10,533 bases of DNA, taken from Dehalococcoidia bacterium. GTDB taxonomy: Bacteria > Chloroflexota > Dehalococcoidia > E44-bin15. Location: assembly GCA_004377275.1 (NCBI GenBank), contig SOIC01000043.1, positions 1 through 10,533 on the forward strand, read 5' to 3'. How positions within the stretch are numbered: position 1 is the first letter of the stretch; every line of letters starts with the position of its first letter. Positions 5,802-10,533 of the stretch are shown piece by piece. Under the pieces are notes generated by a model, which had not been told where the DNA came from, did not search any database, and saw nothing but the letters and a program-made list of their open reading frames with translations. The position numbers and the translations under genes were made by a program.

Positions 5802-5819
5802 TTACAAATGAGAAGCACT
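5802..5819. promoter_or_regulatory. Partial second Fur-like operator between fur and feoA
   Basis: CAAATGAGAAGCA (5805-5817) is identical over 13 bases to the complement of the fur operator core, including the non-palindromic spacer; TT before it also matches. The other arm is degenerate. It may be a weak internal operator or the relic of a duplicated site. No convincing promoter overlaps it. Confidence 0.5.
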
Positions 5820-5851
5820 AGGGAAAGGACTCACTCTTTGAAAGGGGCCCT

Positions 5852-6136
5852 ATGAAAGAACTGAGGCAAATAACGGTGCGCCAGATGCAGCCCGGCCAGT
5901 CGGGAACCGTGGTCCAGATACTGGAGGGGCATGGTCACCATAGGGGTCGTGGGCATGGCTATGGCTTCGTCGATCGCCTACATTCCCTGGGCATCAGGCC
6001 GGGAAGACGGATAACCAAGGTGAGCGGGATGTTTATGCGGGGCCCGGTGACCCTTCAGGTAGGCCGAGCCCAGGTTGCGATAGGCTATGGCATGGCGGGA
6101 AAGATATTGGTTGAGGTGGAGGGAGAAAAGCTTTGA
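5852..6136 (+). CDS. feoA: FeoA-family ferrous iron transport accessory protein with a His-rich loop
   Basis: FeoA is a small cytosolic SH3-like protein that works with FeoB in ferrous iron uptake. The 94-aa product has the family pattern: TVRQMQPGQSGTVVQIL, then DRLHSLGIRPGRRITKVSG, and RGPVTLQVGRAQVAIGYGMAGKILVEVE. FeoA is usually about 75-85 aa. The extra length is a Gly/His-rich insert (residues 26-38, EGHGHHRGRGHGYG) where family members have a short GGG turn, so it may bind metal. The start is ATG 5852-5854 after AAAGGGG. It lies 51 nt after fur and 40 nt before the preferred feoB start; all three are probably cotranscribed. Confidence 0.9.
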   Translation: MKELRQITVRQMQPGQSGTVVQILEGHGHHRGRGHGYGFVDRLHSLGIRPGRRITKVSGMFMRGPVTLQVGRAQVAIGYGMAGKILVEVEGEKL

Positions 6137-6176
6137 TTTCGTCTTGCCATCAGACGTGGGGGAAGACGGTAGGCCT

Positions 6177-7892
6177 ATGGGACTAAAGAGAATACTCCTG
6201 ATGGGCAATCCCAATGTAGGCAAGAGCGTCTTCTTTTCCCGAATCACCGGGGTAAAGGTGATCGCCTCCAACTACCCGGGCACCACTGTGGGGTTTACCA
6301 AGGGCTCCATGAGGCTTGGCGAGGAGGAGGTTGAGGTTATAGATGTCCCCGGCACCTACACCCTGGAGCCCACCTCCAAGGCGGAGGAGGTGGCTTCCCA
6401 GATGCTCCAGGATGGCGACCTGGTGATCGATATCGTTGATGCCACCAATCTAGAGCGCAATCTCTACCTGACCCAGGAGCTACTGGAGAGACAAATCCCC
6501 GTTATCGTGGCGTTAAATATATGGGATGATACCAAACACAAGGGGATAAGCATCGACGTCGCCAAACTGGAGGAGCGCCTCGGGGTGCCGGTTCTCCCCA
6601 CGGTGGCGGTAACCGGGCAGGGGATAAAGGAACTGGTGGATCGTATCCCCGAAGCCACCTCTCCCGCGCTACCCCAGCGCACCCGCGATGAGCGGTGGGC
6701 CGCCGTCGGCGAGATTATCGAGCATGTCCAGACCATAACCCATCACCATCATACCTGGCTTGAGCGCCTGCAGGATGCCTCCATCAAGCCCATGACCGGC
6801 CTTCCCATCGCCGCTGTAGTGCTCGCCGCCTCCTTTTTTGTGATTCGCTTTATCGGCGAAGGCCTCATCGGCTATGTTATGGAGCCCCTTTTCGAAAACT
6901 TGTGGGCGCCTCTAATGATGAAACTAAGCGTGGCCCTGGGCTCAAGCGGTTTCTGGCACGATATGCTTATCGGCAATTTGTTCAACGGGGAGATAGACTT
7001 CTTTCAGTCCATGGGGGTCCTGACCACCGGCCTCTTTATCCCGCTTGGCGCCGTATTGCCCTACATCCTTTCCTTTTACCTGATATTGGGGCTGCTCGAG
7101 GATGTGGGCTATCTACCCCGGCTGGCGGTGCTGCTCGACAACCTCATGCACCGCATGGGTCTGCACGGCTACGCCATCATTCCCACCATGCTGGGACTGG
7201 GCTGCTGTGTGCCGGCAATCATGGCCACCCGCATCCTGGAGAGCAAGCGGGAGAGGTTTATCGCCGCCACGCTGATCTCCATCGCCATCCCCTGTGCTGC
7301 TTCCCAGGCTATGATCATCGGCCTGGTGGGGGCAGAGGGAATGCAGTATGTGGCGATGGTCTACGGAACCCTGTTTGTGGTCTGGCTCGTCCTGGGCCTC
7401 ATCCTCAACCGAGCGGTTAGGGGATTCAGCCCCGAGCTCCTCATCGAGATCCCCCCTTACCGTCGGCCTTCCTGGCGAGCGGTGCTGACAAAGCTATGGA
7501 TGCGGACCTATGGTTTCCTCAGGGAGGCCCTGCCCATAATTCTACTGGCGATCTTTGCTATCGGCATCCTCTACAACTTAGGGGTCTTCGATGCAATCGC
7601 CAACTTCACCGCCCCGGTGGTGAGCGGGCTTTTCGGGCTGCCCAAGGAGGGAGTGGTTGCTATCGTGGTCGGTTTTTTGCGCAAGGACGTGGCTATCGGG
7701 CTGCTGTCCCCGCTGTCGCTGAGCGCCGCGCAACTGGTGGTAGGGTCCGTGGTTCTGACCATGTTCCTCCCCTGCATTGCAGCCTTCGTAGTCCTCGCCA
7801 GGGAGCTTGGCATTAAGGGCCTGCTTATGGCAATCGGGATAATGCTCGCCGCCACAATAGTTGTGGGCGGGCTGTTAAACCTGGTTTTATAG
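6177..7892 (+). CDS. feoB: Ferrous iron transporter FeoB (compact form)
   Basis: FeoB is the inner-membrane ferrous iron permease with a cytosolic GTPase domain. From ATG 6177 the product is 571 aa, shorter than the 770 of E. coli. GTPase motifs: G1 GNPNVGKS (10-17), G2 in NYPGTTV (32-38), G3 DVPGTY (56-61), G4 NIWD (114-117). A linker with H189-H192 follows. The membrane domain has the first Gate repeat (PTMLGLGCCVPAIMATR, C343/C344), then IAIPCAASQAMIIGL, and FLRKDVAIGLL near the C-terminus. The Gate residues differ from common FeoB (GCNVPA and CSARLP types), suggesting a divergent subgroup. The start ATG 6177 puts G1 ten residues from the N-terminus as is usual; the open frame extends back to 6087, overlapping feoA, so TTG 6144 or GTG 6156 remain possible. 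No FeoC was recognised downstream. Confidence 0.94.
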   Translation: MGLKRILLMGNPNVGKSVFFSRITGVKVIASNYPGTTVGFTKGSMRLGEEEVEVIDVPGTYTLEPTSKAEEVASQMLQDGDLVIDIVDATNLERNLYLTQELLERQIPVIVALNIWDDTKHKGISIDVAKLEERLGVPVLPTVAVTGQGIKELVDRIPEATSPALPQRTRDERWAAVGEIIEHVQTITHHHHTWLERLQDASIKPMTGLPIAAVVLAASFFVIRFIGEGLIGYVMEPLFENLWAPLMMKLSVALGSSGFWHDMLIGNLFNGEIDFFQSMGVLTTGLFIPLGAVLPYILSFYLILGLLEDVGYLPRLAVLLDNLMHRMGLHGYAIIPTMLGLGCCVPAIMATRILESKRERFIAATLISIAIPCAASQAMIIGLVGAEGMQYVAMVYGTLFVVWLVLGLILNRAVRGFSPELLIEIPPYRRPSWRAVLTKLWMRTYGFLREALPIILLAIFAIGILYNLGVFDAIANFTAPVVSGLFGLPKEGVVAIVVGFLRKDVAIGLLSPLSLSAAQLVVGSVVLTMFLPCIAAFVVLARELGIKGLLMAIGIMLAATIVVGGLLNLVL

Positions 7893-7914
7893 CGGGACTG
7901 CTGGATAATAATTT

Positions 7915-7933
7915 CCCCTGAAAGGGGCATTTT
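7915..7933 (+). terminator. Possible terminator after feoB
   Basis: CCCCT-GAA-AGGGG (7915-7927) is followed by CATTTTAAT. The stem is only 5 bp and the T run only 4, so it is weak, but it is the sole candidate before the convergent small-gene cluster. Confidence 0.45.
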
Positions 7934-8031
7934 AATAAGATGCAGCTTGTTTTCTGGAAGATAAAAAGCAAAGGATGATGTGCAACATGTGAGGTTGGAT
8001 TCGATAACTATATCAAATATTGTAAAAGAAG

Positions 8032-8322
8032 CTATAAGGACAATCCAGCCTTCTCTAGTTGTTTCTGAATAGCTAAATTGTTAATCTCAATAACCTTCAG
8101 GGCGGTTGAAAAGCATGCCCCTATCATTTCATCGGTTGATAAATTCAACTTGCCAAGTTCTTCTATTGTTTTCTGGAGAGTCTTTTTATCCTCTGGAAAC
8201 TCATCACCTTGTACTCCAAGTATTTCTTCCATTTTATCGTGGTCTTCTCGCATCGTTGCTACGATATCATAGAAGACAGCATCGAATGAAAGACACAATT
8301 CCGGGTAGTCTAATCCTAACAT
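8032..8322 (-). CDS. Hypothetical 96-aa acidic, helix-rich protein
   Basis: I do not recognise a family. The protein looks soluble and almost wholly alpha-helical, with helices around residues 10-35, 45-60, 63-80 and 82-94. It is acidic (EELGKLNLSTDEMIGACF) and has two cysteines (C10, C70). No signal peptide or membrane segment is visible. The start ATG 8320-8322 has an excellent site (GGAGGT 6 nt upstream), which is the best evidence that it is real. It is the last of four small genes on the minus strand. It is separated from the zinc-ribbon gene by a 50-nt spacer that contains one copy of a 36-bp repeat. Confidence 0.75.
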   Translation of the reverse strand: MLGLDYPELCLSFDAVFYDIVATMREDHDKMEEILGVQGDEFPEDKKTLQKTIEELGKLNLSTDEMIGACFSTALKVIEINNLAIQKQLEKAGLSL

Positions 8323-8342
8323 TTATTTACCTCCAATAAAGG

Positions 8343-8378
8343 ATAAGCTATCTTTTACCGAACTATCATTTGTCATTC
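8343..8378. repeat. 36-bp perfect direct repeat, copy 1
   Basis: Identical to 8540-8575 and offset by 197 bp. Read on the minus strand, it begins with the last codon and stop (GAATGA) of the zinc-ribbon gene and continues to 20 nt before the next start codon. Confidence 0.95.
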
Positions 8379-8522
8379 TTCACTATCCTCGGAGGAATTT
8401 GGACGCTGTTCCAAGACCAAAAGACCAATCTTCTCGCATTTCTGGCAGCGTTGACTCCACTTGGAAATAGGAATCCAAAATATTTCCTGACATTGAGTAC
8501 ATTTCACCTTAATACTGAGCAT
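8373..8522 (-). CDS. Small zinc-ribbon protein, 49 aa
   Basis: This short frame reads MLSIKVKCTQCQEIFWIPIS, then KWSQRCQKCEKIGLLVLEQ and an acidic Ser-rich tail. C8-X2-C11 and C26-X2-C29, 14 residues apart, form a rubredoxin-like zinc knuckle pair; structural zinc binding is likely. The start ATG 8520-8522 has GAGGT 8 nt upstream. No specific function can be assigned; such ribbons often mediate protein or nucleic-acid contacts. Both ends of the gene touch the flanking 36-bp direct repeats, so gene plus spacer form a cassette of 197 bp. Confidence 0.7.
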   Translation of the reverse strand: MLSIKVKCTQCQEIFWIPISKWSQRCQKCEKIGLLVLEQRPNSSEDSEE

Positions 8523-8539
8523 CAATAATTACCTCATTC

Positions 8540-8575
8540 ATAAGCTATCTTTTACCGAACTATCATTTGTCATTC
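8540..8575. repeat. 36-bp perfect direct repeat, copy 2
   Basis: Identical to 8343-8378. On the minus strand it begins with the terminal GAATGA of the 62-aa gene and ends 17 nt before the zinc-ribbon start codon, the same relation to its neighbours as copy 1. Confidence 0.95.
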
Positions 8576-8758
8576 GCTTTTCTGAGGGTATTCGCTAAAT
8601 TTTGGCCGTTTTAACTTGCAGTCCTCGAATGGACAGGTGAAGCAATCGAGCCACCACTTGCAACCGTTGCCTTTTAATTGCCCCTTTTGGAATCGAGTAG
8701 TGGGGCTCTTGGCTTTAGTGGGCGTCTTGTCTTTCTTCTGGTCATCATTCCCACGCAA
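8570..8758 (-). CDS. Small Cys-rich protein, 62 aa
   Basis: No family recognised. The first 30 residues are charged and probably disordered (GNDDQKKDKTPTKAKSPTT). The core GCKWWLDCFTCPFEDCKLK has C33-X5-C39-X2-C42-X4-C47, a compact four-Cys arrangement that could hold zinc or an Fe-S cluster. The start is TTG 8756-8758 with GAGGT 9 nt upstream, 5 nt after the stop of the preceding gene, so coupling is likely. A rival frame from ATG 8745 closes after about 24 codons and lacks the Cys core. The stop lies in copy 2 of the 36-bp repeat. Confidence 0.62.
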   Translation of the reverse strand: MRGNDDQKKDKTPTKAKSPTTRFQKGQLKGNGCKWWLDCFTCPFEDCKLKRPKFSEYPQKSE

Positions 8759-8763
8759 TTATG

Positions 8764-8919
8764 TTAAACCTCTTTATTTAAAACCTTGGTTTTAAGAGTT
8801 TCACATTCGTCAAGTTTTAAAACACGCAGATTACCCTCTTCGCCAATCTCCACCTTTTCGCCAGTTATTTTGACGACCGGGCAGCATGAACTCCCTCCAC
8901 ACAGACTGACAATTTTCAT
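8764..8919 (-). CDS. Small Cys-rich protein with a CGGSSCCP motif, 51 aa
   Basis: A 51-residue frame beginning MKIVSLCGGSSCCPVVKITG and continuing with KVEIGEEGNLRVLKLDECETL. C7, C12 and C13 form a dense N-terminal cluster after a beta strand, with C39 later; metal or redox chemistry is plausible. I do not recognise a named family. The start ATG 8917-8919 has a strong AAAGGAGGT, but 13 nt away, which is long. It is the first gene of the four-gene minus-strand cluster; the next begins 5 nt after its stop. Confidence 0.65.
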   Translation of the reverse strand: MKIVSLCGGSSCCPVVKITGEKVEIGEEGNLRVLKLDECETLKTKVLNKEV

Positions 8920-8954
8920 CGCTCTTAGGTTAACCTCCTTTCAATACTACCTAA

Positions 8955-8996
8955 ATTATGAATTGTGAGATAAGCCTTGTACGTGACTTTTATCTC
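8955..8996 (-). promoter_or_regulatory. Possible promoter/operator region of the small-gene cluster
   Basis: On the minus strand, CATAAT (8955-8960) could be a -10 box, but no good -35 box is at the right distance. A 7-bp inverted repeat, GAGATAA (8967-8973) and TTATCTC (8990-8996), spans the expected -35 position and may be an operator. Confidence 0.3.
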
Positions 8997-9361
8997 TTAA
9001 ATTTTAGGGAGCTACCCTAGATGCTAGGACAGCTATACTCTTATCAACACTATGATAATGCAGAGTAACGCGGCTTACCATGATTTAGATCATACACTCG
9101 GGTGTGCATGCGGATGTTGATACCACAATACCATTTAGCCACCACTAACCTTACTTGACACATCGGTTTTTACCCCATGAAGCACGCAAGGGTAACCTAA
9201 AACTTAATGCCTCAATTGATTTAGGCATATGCCCTCATTTTTTGAAGCTATTTAAACGTATTTTAAATCAAAGGAAATTTATCTGCATCCTCATTTTTTA
9301 GCAGTTAAATAACCAATATTGGCAGTAAATAACCAACAAAAAAGGTACCGTTCGGTAGTGG
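8997..9361. other. AT-rich gap without a recognised gene
   Basis: No credible coding frame was seen. Visible small structures are ATGAT-TTAG-ATCAT (about 9080-9093), ACAC-TCGG-GTGT (about 9095-9106), ATGCCT/AGGCAT arms around 9209-9230, two copies of CCTCATTTTTT (9233-9243 and 9289-9299), and a 21-bp-period duplication GCAG(T)TAAATAACCAA (9301-9316 and 9322-9336) joined by the palindrome CCAATATTGG (9313-9322). None matches an RNA family I know. Confidence 0.5.
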
Positions 9362-9390
9362 TTGATTTAAGCATGCGAACCAAATACAAT
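9362..9390 (+). promoter_or_regulatory. Promoter of the 142-aa hypothetical gene
   Basis: TTGATT (9362-9367), a 17-bp spacer and TACAAT (9385-9390) predict a start near 9397. This leaves a short leader with AGGGGG (9406-9411) before the ATG at 9418. Confidence 0.6.
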
Positions 9391-9417
9391 GAGGCTATCA
9401 CTCGTAGGGGGATAGCC

Positions 9418-9846
9418 ATGCCTAAATATATTCCATTTGAGTGGAGGGGGTACTTTATATCAACGAGGCCAATGGGGTGGAGGAGATTTTTTCACTATCC
9501 TGCAAGTATATGGGAATTCCCATATTTTGCAGGTGACTATATAAAGCTAAATCTTGCTATAGAAAAACACCAAGCAGCCACACTGCCAGCCAACTTAAGA
9601 ATATATGAATTCTTCCCTGAGTATATGGCTGAAAAAAATGTGTTTCATGAGAAATTAATATATGAGAGTATGATAGGAGATATTGGTTCAAACAAGCTAA
9701 AGAATGTTCGGATAATAAGCAGGGATAACATCACTGTAACAGGTGGGGGCTATTATAGGGTAGAGATATCAATGAAAGAATTACCTGACCCAGACAAGTC
9801 ATCTCCAGGCTTGCCCACCTGCCGAAAAAGCCAACTACCTTCATAA
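9418..9846 (+). CDS. Hypothetical 142-aa protein
   Basis: Not recognised. The N-terminal part is rich in aromatic and basic residues (PFEWRGYFISTRPMGWRRFF). The middle, DYIKLNLAIEKHQAATLPANLRIYEFFPEY and later NITVTGGGYYRVEISMKELP, has the alternating pattern of a beta-sandwich and could be a small all-beta domain; this is inference. No signal peptide is seen. The start ATG 9418-9420 is supported by AGGGGG 6 nt upstream and a promoter before it; the frame is open back to TTG 9319, but that stretch overlaps the promoter and a repeat. Base composition is AT-rich until about 9790, where the last 17 codons become GC-richer and Pro/Ser-rich, so the C-terminus may be a read-through tail after truncation. 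Confidence 0.6.
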   Translation: MPKYIPFEWRGYFISTRPMGWRRFFHYPASIWEFPYFAGDYIKLNLAIEKHQAATLPANLRIYEFFPEYMAEKNVFHEKLIYESMIGDIGSNKLKNVRIISRDNITVTGGGYYRVEISMKELPDPDKSSPGLPTCRKSQLPS

Positions 9847-9975
9847 AAGCTACTTTTCAGCCCCATACTGGCACAGCCTCCCTTTATAAACCTGTAACTA
9901 CTTCATGAACCCCCAGGCAGAGCCATAGACGCCGCCCACCTAGCTACATTTCGTCTGTTGTGTTGCAGTCATGAA
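9847..9975. other. Non-coding gap upstream of the secreted-protein promoter
   Basis: The composition returns to core-like. No terminator, RNA gene or convincing frame was found in it. Confidence 0.4.
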
Positions 9976-9992
9976 TGTACTGGACGAGTACA
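9976..9992. promoter_or_regulatory. Second TGTACT-N5-AGTACA palindrome
   Basis: A perfect 6-5-6 inverted repeat, differing at one spacer base from the copy at 5285-5301. It ends 5 bp before the -35 box, as at fur. Confidence 0.6.
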
Positions 9993-9997
9993 AAAGC

Positions 9998-10025
9998 TTG
10001 ACTTTTCCTATTGGGGCGATAAGAT
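9998..10025 (+). promoter_or_regulatory. Promoter of the secreted CBM-like gene
   Basis: TTGACT (9998-10003), a 16-bp spacer and TAAGAT (10020-10025) predict a start near 10032 and a leader of about 27 nt. The leader contains a small TGGC/GCCA hairpin. Confidence 0.65.
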
Positions 10026-10058
10026 GTAGGTGGCCTTTTAGCCAAACCCCTCTTGGAA

Positions 10059-10533
10059 ATGAAGGCTTCCCGATTAGCAGCCCTTATCGTTATCCTGGCA
10101 GCACTGGCATCGCTGGCGGTCAGCACCCTTTCCTTTGCCTCGCCAGACGATCTGCTATTGAACGGTGGCTTTGAAGAGGGAACAGTCCCTTGGCAAGCAT
10201 ATAGCGGCACCCTTGACCGAACCACTGATCCTGACTTTATTCGCAACGGTAGCTTCGCCGCCAACTTCAGCACCACTACGCTAGAAGCCAACATCAGGCA
10301 AGTAGTTCAAGTGCAGCCAGGAGCCACCTATAACTTAAGTGGTTGGGCTATAAAAAATGACGAGAATATTGAAGATATTTTCTTCCGAATCTCATTTGTA
10401 GGTGGTCTGCAGTCATACGCCTCTACGACGCTAACAGGTAACTGCAATGAATACCGCCACTTAGGCGTCTCCGCCTCAGCCCCTCCAGGAGTCAATTCAG
10501 CGAAACTCGATATTTTCCTATGCTTAGGAGGAT
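10059..10533 (+). CDS. Exported protein with a carbohydrate-binding-module-like N-terminus (cut by window edge)
   Basis: 158 codons are visible. Residues 1-27 are a classic Sec signal peptide: basic MKASR, the hydrophobic core LAALIVILAALASLAVSTL, and likely cleavage after SFA (A27). The mature protein begins with LLLNGGFEEGTVPWQAYSG, the NGGFE...W opening typical of CBM4/9-like and other galactose-binding-fold jelly rolls. It continues with alternating strands (ANIRQVVQVQPGATYNLSGWAIK) characteristic of that fold. Two late cysteines (in GNCNEY and FLCLGG) could pair outside the cell. The start ATG 10059-10061 is fixed by the signal peptide; the ribosome site is weak (TTGGA). The C-terminal domain, which would say whether it is an enzyme or a surface adhesin, lies beyond the window. 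Confidence 0.82.
   Translation, partial: MKASRLAALIVILAALASLAVSTLSFASPDDLLLNGGFEEGTVPWQAYSGTLDRTTDPDFIRNGSFAANFSTTTLEANIRQVVQVQPGATYNLSGWAIKNDENIEDIFFRISFVGGLQSYASTTLTGNCNEYRHLGVSASAPPGVNSAKLDIFLCLGG

Noticed and set aside
8343..8575. CRISPR array suggested by 36-bp repeats
   Set aside because: Only two copies exist, and the 161-bp 'spacer' is a coding gene with a ribosome site; no cas genes are nearby.
9002..9020. TAGGG-AGCTA-CCCTA hairpin as a terminator
   Set aside because: The stem is only 5 bp and there is no T tract on either strand.
9976..10058. Possible c-di-GMP or other riboswitch upstream of the secreted-protein gene
   Set aside because: The predicted leader is only about 27 nt, and no GEMM-type conserved core or paired elements could be found.
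9971..10174. 67-codon plus-strand frame beginning at ATG 9971
   Set aside because: It runs through the palindrome and promoter and then overlaps the signal peptide of the exported protein in another frame.

Overview
The window looks like a chromosomal segment of an uncultured bacterium, most likely Chloroflexota (Dehalococcoidia-like). This rests on the style of the protein sequences, frequent GTG/TTG starts beside strong AGGAGG sites, compact gene packing, and a dispersed TCATTGCGAG...GCAATGACA palindromic repeat. It is an inference from reading, not from a search. The core (about 1-7900 and again after about 9800) is moderately GC-rich. The stretch from about 7900 to 9790 is clearly more AT-rich and looks accessory.

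Left part (1-2040, all minus strand): the N-terminal half of lysS runs off the left edge. It is translationally coupled (TAGTG overlap) to a greA-family gene. A consensus promoter drives greA, but an intrinsic terminator lies between that promoter and the greA start codon, so greA-lysS is probably attenuated. The GreA-like protein lacks the acidic residues expected at the coiled-coil tip. A GNAT acetyltransferase upstream has its own promoter and appears to give a nearly leaderless mRNA. Then, on the plus strand, rsmD (with GPPY where DPPY/NPPY is expected), coaD and a 2[4Fe-4S] ferredoxin follow each other closely (2181-3557). A SAM methyltransferase and a CvpA-type membrane protein lie on the minus strand (3565-4900).

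Middle (5060-7930): a 188-bp palindromic repeat element, then an iron-uptake operon fur-feoA-feoB. Its promoter carries a perfect 10-5-10 inverted repeat over the predicted start site, fitting Fur autorepression. A half copy of this operator sits between fur and feoA. A second palindrome, TGTACT-N5-AGTACA, lies 5 bp upstream of the fur -35 box. It recurs at exactly the same spacing upstream of the promoter of a secreted-protein gene 4.7 kb away (10059), suggesting a shared, unidentified regulator.

Right part (7930-10533): a minus-strand cluster of four very small genes (51, 62, 49 and 96 codons), three encoding Cys-rich and probably metal-binding proteins. A 36-bp perfect direct repeat flanks the zinc-ribbon gene like a cassette. 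Then come an AT-rich 400-bp gap, an unrecognised 142-aa protein with its own promoter, and the start of an exported protein with a carbohydrate-binding-module-like N-terminus that runs off the right edge. No tRNA, rRNA, CRISPR array, transposase or integrase was seen.
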